Assembly (NCBI GenBank): GCA_034096865.1
Contig: JAWQFJ010001812.1
Coordinates: 48,501 to 112,500 of the forward strand
Length of the DNA: 64,000 nt
Origin: Theodoxus fluviatilis
Lineage: Eukaryota; Mollusca; Gastropoda; Cycloneritida; Neritidae
Direction of reading: 5' to 3'
The position numbers and the translations under genes are program-made. The notes below the pieces were generated by a model. It was not told the origin of the DNA. It did not search any database and saw only the letters and a list, made by a program, of their open reading frames with translations. Below are positions 59,729-64,000 of this stretch, piece after piece (the first letter of the stretch is position 1; each line of letters starts with the position of its first letter).

Positions 59729-60184
59729 ATGGCTTTAACTTCAGCTCCAAAGAAAAGAAAAAGAACAGAAATGACACCCAAAGACAAAGTGGACTTGCTT
59801 GATCGCTACCGAGAGCTAAATTCTAAAAGTTTGAGGGAGGGTGCTGACATTTTGGGTGTGTCGGCATCATTTCTGTGCCAGACACTGAAAAAAGAAGATG
59901 AACTTAGGGCTGATATCGCAGAGGGCTCCAGTCAAGGCCAAAGGAAGCGTCGGCGCTGCGGGAAGGATAAAGAGACAGAAGATGGCTTAAAGCGGTGGTT
60001 CGACTCTATCCAAGCGCGCAACACACCTGTAAACGGCCCAATCCTGTGTCAGAAGGCGGAACAGATTGCTTCCCAGCTTGGTCGCTCCGAATTCAAAGCT
60101 ACAAATGGGTGGTTTAACAGGTGGAAGAAACGCAACGGCTTGGTGAAGCGGGAAGTGCCGGTTAATAAAAACGCCGCTTATTAA
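59729..60184 (+). CDS. Truncated pogo/Tigger transposase: CENP-B-type DNA-binding region only
   Basis: 151 residues from the ATG at 59729. An earlier in-frame GTG is not preferred. A basic PKKRKR nuclear-localisation motif at residues 7-12 precedes a psq-type helix-turn-helix (about 15-58, with MTPKDKVDLLDRY and DILGVSASFLCQTL). After a basic QRKRRR linker comes a CENP-B-type helix-turn-helix (about 80-142, with LKRWFDSIQARN, KAEQIASQL and NGWFNRWKKRNG). Full Tigger/jerky proteins continue with a DDE catalytic domain of some 200-300 residues. Here it stops after VNKNAAY, where the frame runs into the terminal foldback. It could bind DNA but not transpose. It may be a deletion derivative, or a frame kept as a small DNA-binding protein. 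Confidence 0.8.
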   Translation: MALTSAPKKRKRTEMTPKDKVDLLDRYRELNSKSLREGADILGVSASFLCQTLKKEDELRADIAEGSSQGQRKRRRCGKDKETEDGLKRWFDSIQARNTPVNGPILCQKAEQIASQLGRSEFKATNGWFNRWKKRNGLVKREVPVNKNAAY

Positions 60185-60234
60185 AAACACTTTTGTTCGG
60201 TCCCAATGTGTTTTTAATAAGCGGCGACTACTGT
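60173..60234. mobile_element. Foldback right end of the Tigger-like element
   Basis: GCCGCTTATTAAAAACAC (60173-60190) and its perfect reverse complement (60208-60225) enclose a 17-nt loop, followed by GACTACTG and a TA dinucleotide, as at Tc1/mariner-type ends. The left half of the foldback forms the last codons and stop of the truncated transposase frame. Confidence 0.7.
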
Positions 60235-60240
60235 ATATAC

Positions 60241-60717
60241 ACAATCGCACGTGCGCAAGGCAGTTTACAACCTTATAGACACGTTCGCGCTAAAAGTAGT
60301 TCTCAAATGATTTCCTGAAAATCTCATAGATTAGTTTTATTAGAACACCAAATTTGTGTTTATCTATCGGGATAAATACTTTGAGTGAAATAGAATCGCC
60401 TCTTTTTACTCTCAATGGTCTTCTGATCATGTTGAATTTTGATTGGTAGAATCATTGGAATGTGGATTCGAAGTCACGTGACCAACCTGTGTCAGAGATA
60501 GTATTACATCTCTGTGTTCAGAATGGAGCCAGACGTGTCTCTCGCTTTGTTGCATGCCTGCCTGTAATTCGCCATTTGATCTGCGGCCTGGGCGGCGCCG
60601 GTATGGAAAAGTAGAGAAGTTGAAAGACTGAAAGGAAAACAAGGACAAGTCAGAAAGCCTCTCTGTCATACTCTGTGGAGACTTCCAGGAAACACCAGGC
60701 GGACGGCGGGACGTTGT
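60241..60717. other. Spacer between two element fragments
   Basis: No gene seen. Confidence 0.35.
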
Positions 60718-61415
60718 TCAAAGAGTCTCCACAGAGAAACCGTTTTCCATTCGTAGAACAGGACTCCAATGGGATGCTGCAGTGGGTGATGGCGAAAAGA
60801 GCACTGGGTGTGTTTGTGTCAGGTCAGAGGGTCCCATCTGGATCTCGGGTTTATGGATGTACAGTTCACTAAATCCTGCCCGGAAGCTGATGAAGAAATC
60901 TCTAAACGGCTTTTTGTCTAAAGCAAACAAATACTTTTCTTTCATCCAAATACGTTTGATTATCCTATAAAATGTGTATCTAGAACTATTTTCCAAGACC
61001 ATGGTCCATCCAGCTTTAACCTCTAAAATCATACGACTTTTTAGTTCTCTAATGAAAGCACGTTCATTTGTTACATTCTGGTTTTCCCATACTTGACCAA
61101 AATCATATTTGTACAGTAAATCTTTGATCTTACATGCCCAACTTCCTTGATTATTAGAATTCAACATCATTCTGTACACCATGTTCGGATAACGTATATT
61201 TTCCATCCTCAACACTTTCAACCAGTATCTAATTGAGCGGAGTGGTCCATTTATACGAAGTGGATACCTTCCACTTTTCCCATAAACGATTTTGTTTGGT
61301 GCCATAACGGGTAGGTTTAAAAATCTCTTTAAGGTCTCTAAATGAACAGATTCAATGACGGAACCGTCGTAAATACCCCATATTTCAGAGGAACACAGCA
61401 GTATGCTAGCAACCT

Positions 61416-61417
<2 letters not shown>
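60718..61417 (-). pseudogene. Non-LTR (LINE) retrotransposon ORF2 C-terminal fragment
   Basis: An open minus-strand frame that can be followed from 61417 to the stop at 60718, about 230 codons. It begins SQVASILLCSSEIWGIYDGS and continues with ESVHLETLKRFL, MAPNKIVYGKSGRYPL and IRYWLKVLRM. This order (S-E-I-W-G, then HLxxLKxxL, then YGxxGRYPL, then a YWLK helix) is what I know from the region just after the reverse transcriptase domain of jockey/CR1-like elements in marine invertebrates. The upstream catalytic part is absent: directly 5' of SQVAS the sequence turns into a GA/TC microsatellite, with unrelated sequence beyond. The last 40 residues look non-homologous. Dead fragment. Confidence 0.7.
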
Positions 61418-61485
<68 letters not shown>

Positions 61486-61500
61486 CAGAGAGAGAGAGAG
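61417..61500. repeat. (AG)n microsatellite
   Basis: About 84 bp of AG with one CAG interruption, located at the 5' break of the LINE fragment. Confidence 0.97.
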
Positions 61501-62417
61501 CGTCTTGTTTTGGGAATAACACGTTCAAGTACTGTATTGTGCAGATTAGCTTTATGTGTATGAAACTACATTTTCAGATATGGACATCGAGTCCTGTTTT
61601 TTTCTTTAAGTTACAAAAGGTCTAATAACTGTACAACAAACAGGAAGGATTGCAATAAAATCATCAATCCTGATGGCGCCAATTGCTTCGTCTTCATCAA
61701 AGTTTGTTACGTTGGAAAACCGGCAAAATGGTCACCTCTGAAAAACTGCGTTCTGAAAAAAACGTAGCTGCCAAGAAACGTATGGGCGGAAAAAGCTTAT
61801 TAGATTAGGCAGATTGTACTGGCGATGGTGCTTTTTGGGGTTTGTGTTTTCTGACGCTGTTCTAGTTCATTAATGTAGAGCTACACTGAAACTTTAAAGA
61901 AAAATGCGATTATTAGAATCTTTTTGCAGAATCTTGTCAACTTTTTCTGTTTGAGATTTCGTTTAAAAAAATCTTGTAAACGTTTTTTTGTTTGAGATTT
62001 AGTTCAAATCCGCCAAACAGAGACAAAAGGAAAACAAATTATTTATCTCCACGAGGAAGAAACTATTTTTTTTTCTTCTTTGAGCAAGATGTGGGCGGCA
62101 CAATATCTTCGACGGCTGTCTGCACTGAAATTGACTAGCTGTAATTTTTTCCCATGAGGATGGATGACAATGAAACTATAATCACGTCAGCTGCACCCAA
62201 ATAATTTCGTCTGATTGGCGTGTTGTTTTCTGGACCCACGTTTGCATCCCGACGGTAATGGAGACGATTGAGTCTCAGTATTCCCCAGAGGTTTGCTTTT
62301 CGGCACTCAGCGTCTGTGAAAATCCACACGCTCAGTTAACCCCTGCATGCGTCAAAATGGTGTCCGACGCACTCGCCTTCTTGACGCTGTTATGCATGGT
62401 TAAGATTTTCTCTCCTG

Positions 62418-62419
<2 letters not shown>
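61501..62419. other. Intergenic, no gene seen
   Basis: AT-rich sequence with several T and A runs. No continuation of the LINE frame was found. Confidence 0.35.
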
Positions 62420-62486
<67 letters not shown>

Positions 62487-62522
62487 TGTGTGTGTGTGTG
62501 AGTGTGAGTGTGTGTTTCTGCA

Positions 62523-62563
<41 letters not shown>

Positions 62564-62672
62564 GTGTGTGCATGCGTGCGTGCGTGTGTGTGTGTATTTG
62601 TGTATGTGTGTGTGTTTGTGTGCGTGTGAATCTGTGTGTCTGTCTGCGTTTCTGTCTGTCTGCATGAATGTA
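62420..62672. repeat. Interrupted (GT)n microsatellite
   Basis: About 250 bp of GT repeats with GC, GAGT and TGCG interruptions. Confidence 0.96.
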
Positions 62673-62689
62673 TGTGTGTGTGTTAGCGC

Positions 62690-62890
62690 ATGTAATTATG
62701 CATGCATATGTTTGCACATGTGAATGTCCTCGTGCATGCAATTGCGCATGCGCTTGTATGCGCGCTTGCAAGGGTGCTTGCATTTATGAATGCGCTTGTG
62801 CGCGCATGTGTGCATAAACGTGTCTTTACACGCGCGTGCGTGTGCAAACATGTATGCGTCCTCGTGTGCGCGTGTGAAAACGCACAAGTG
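62690..62890. repeat. Degenerate alternating purine-pyrimidine (GTGC/ATGC) tract
   Basis: ATGCAT, GCGC and GTGTGC steps dominate over 200 bp next to the GT tract. Z-DNA potential. Frames on both strands are low-complexity. Confidence 0.8.
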
Positions 62891-64000
62891 CTTGTTGCCT
62901 GCACGTCAGCCTGTGCAGTGTATGTGTCCGCACGCAAGCTTGCTAGCTTGCACAGGCGTGTGGACGTCACTGCGAGTGTCTGCGTTAGCGCTGGAACGCA
63001 ATTACGGAAGAGTGGAGAGAAGGGATGCAGAGGGGCTGAATGAACCAAAAGAACACTTCGCCTTAGAGGTCGTTGACCCAACTGTTGACGCTCGACTCTT
63101 AGCAGCCGTGTGTGCAGAGTGCTGGGGCGCTGTGGCCGAGTGTGTCCCCTCAGACTGACTTTTTGTGGGAAAACTGGGCCTGGGTCTACACGGGACAAAC
63201 AGGCGCCTGGGAACGGCGACCTGCAGGCAGTTTCACAGTGGACACAAGACATACTGCCACGGTCCCATGCAGCTCGCTACAAGACATTCCCCTCGCTCAC
63301 AATAAGGTCAAGTAGAACAGCAGCTGGGAAAATGGGGGGTCAGGGGGTGGGGGGTGGGGATGGAAGTTGGGCTTGAGGGGTGGATTGCAAGGGTTGAAAG
63401 TGTGGATCTGAAAAACGAGAGGATTGGGGTTGGGATGTGCCTGCCCCCTATGAGGGATGTAGTGAGAAGAAACTGAGGAAGGAAAAGAAAAACACGATGA
63501 AACATTCCTCGCCCGGGTCTGTTTACGATGTCACGCTCGGAATGTTGACGCCATTTGTGTTTTGAATGAGCTTTTCACTCTGGAAGTTAGAAAAACGTGA
63601 CGACTGCAGATTTATTACCCTACAAGTATGAAGAGTTCAACATTTAAAAAAACAAACAGAAAGAACGACAGCAGCAGCAGCAGCAGTGACAGAAACGAGA
63701 AGATGTACAGTCAAAGCGGATTTCCCAGGACGAGGATAAGCTAACAAAGTTAGTCAAAGTCAATCCAACTGAGGCGTGTTTAGTTTCGAAAGGTATTTCC
63801 AAAAGTTCTGAAATAAACCCCCACGGCGAGCGCATGCACAGAGAGGTTTAACTACGAAAACAGCTTTGGGCTTTGCAACTGCTTGCCGCGAGGGCTGATC
63901 GCTGAAGATTTTCTTTCTTTCGAAGCGAAGCGCGCCCCTTGTCCCTCGAGAGAATCGCGTATGACGCGTTAGGATTGCTTCTAAGAATCCTGCCACAGGG
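62891..64000. other. Intergenic, no gene seen
   Basis: No recognisable gene. G-rich segment at 63330-63440 and a short (CAG)6-like run at 63668-63686. Confidence 0.4.

Overview
This is a 64 kb stretch of an animal nuclear genome. I judge it most likely a marine mollusc, probably a gastropod. The reasons are eukaryotic tRNA genes with pol III T-tract terminators, a metazoan C-type lectin/EGF/transmembrane gene, LTR and non-LTR retroelements, a pogo/Tigger-type transposase fragment, hundreds of base pairs of TG/CA, GA/TC and TGTC microsatellite, and dispersed repeats of kinds I associate with molluscan genomes. The species is not determined from the sequence. There are no bacterial operons, no rRNA and no CRISPR. 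Host gene density is very low, and most long open frames are shadows of simple repeats or chance.

Layout. 0-5 kb: two tRNA-Gly(CCC) genes (1024, 1878), then two foldback elements almost touching (2167-3090 and 3128-4494, the second carrying a 39-unit GT tract). 5-10 kb: G-rich and GA-rich tracts, a 1.5 kb inverted-repeat element (6218-7739) with a 7-bp target duplication and a dense cluster of AGGTCA-type nuclear-receptor half-sites, then CT, G and CA tracts and a small foldback. 11.2-12.0 kb (minus): the one convincing host protein gene, a single-exon secreted/type I membrane C-type lectin-EGF protein. 15.1-20.4 kb: a complete, apparently very young LTR retrotransposon on the minus strand, with 1187-bp LTRs that show no differences by eye, a 5-bp ATGTG target duplication, a 412-residue Gag with zinc knuckle, and no pol. 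An in-frame 260-codon extension follows a UGA-CGG stop context. 20-35 kb: mainly unannotatable intergenic DNA with microsatellites, a 206-bp duplication and a SINE-like repeat.

34.7-39.4 kb is a repeat complex: three 116-bp tandem units, the middle one split by a 397-bp MITE with a 9-bp target duplication, then 76 units of a 41-bp minisatellite in perfect phase, then a 601-bp inverted-repeat element. 39-56 kb: sparse, with G4-type, CA and 67-bp tandem repeats and more SINE-like copies. 56-61.5 kb: a 105-bp insert flanked by 17-bp direct repeats with a hammerhead-like core, a third tRNA-Gly(CCC) on minus, 1.2 kb of degenerate ACC repeat, a truncated CENP-B/Tigger DNA-binding protein ending in an 18-bp foldback, and a non-LTR retrotransposon ORF2 fragment. 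61.5-64 kb: another TG tract grading into Z-DNA-prone alternating sequence.

The genes do not form a pathway. The window is best read as a transposon and satellite landscape around a few tRNA genes and one lectin gene. The strongest candidates for something new are the gag-only LTR element with its possible readthrough product, the phase-perfect 41-bp array, the nuclear-receptor-site element, and the Tigger DNA-binding-domain derivative.
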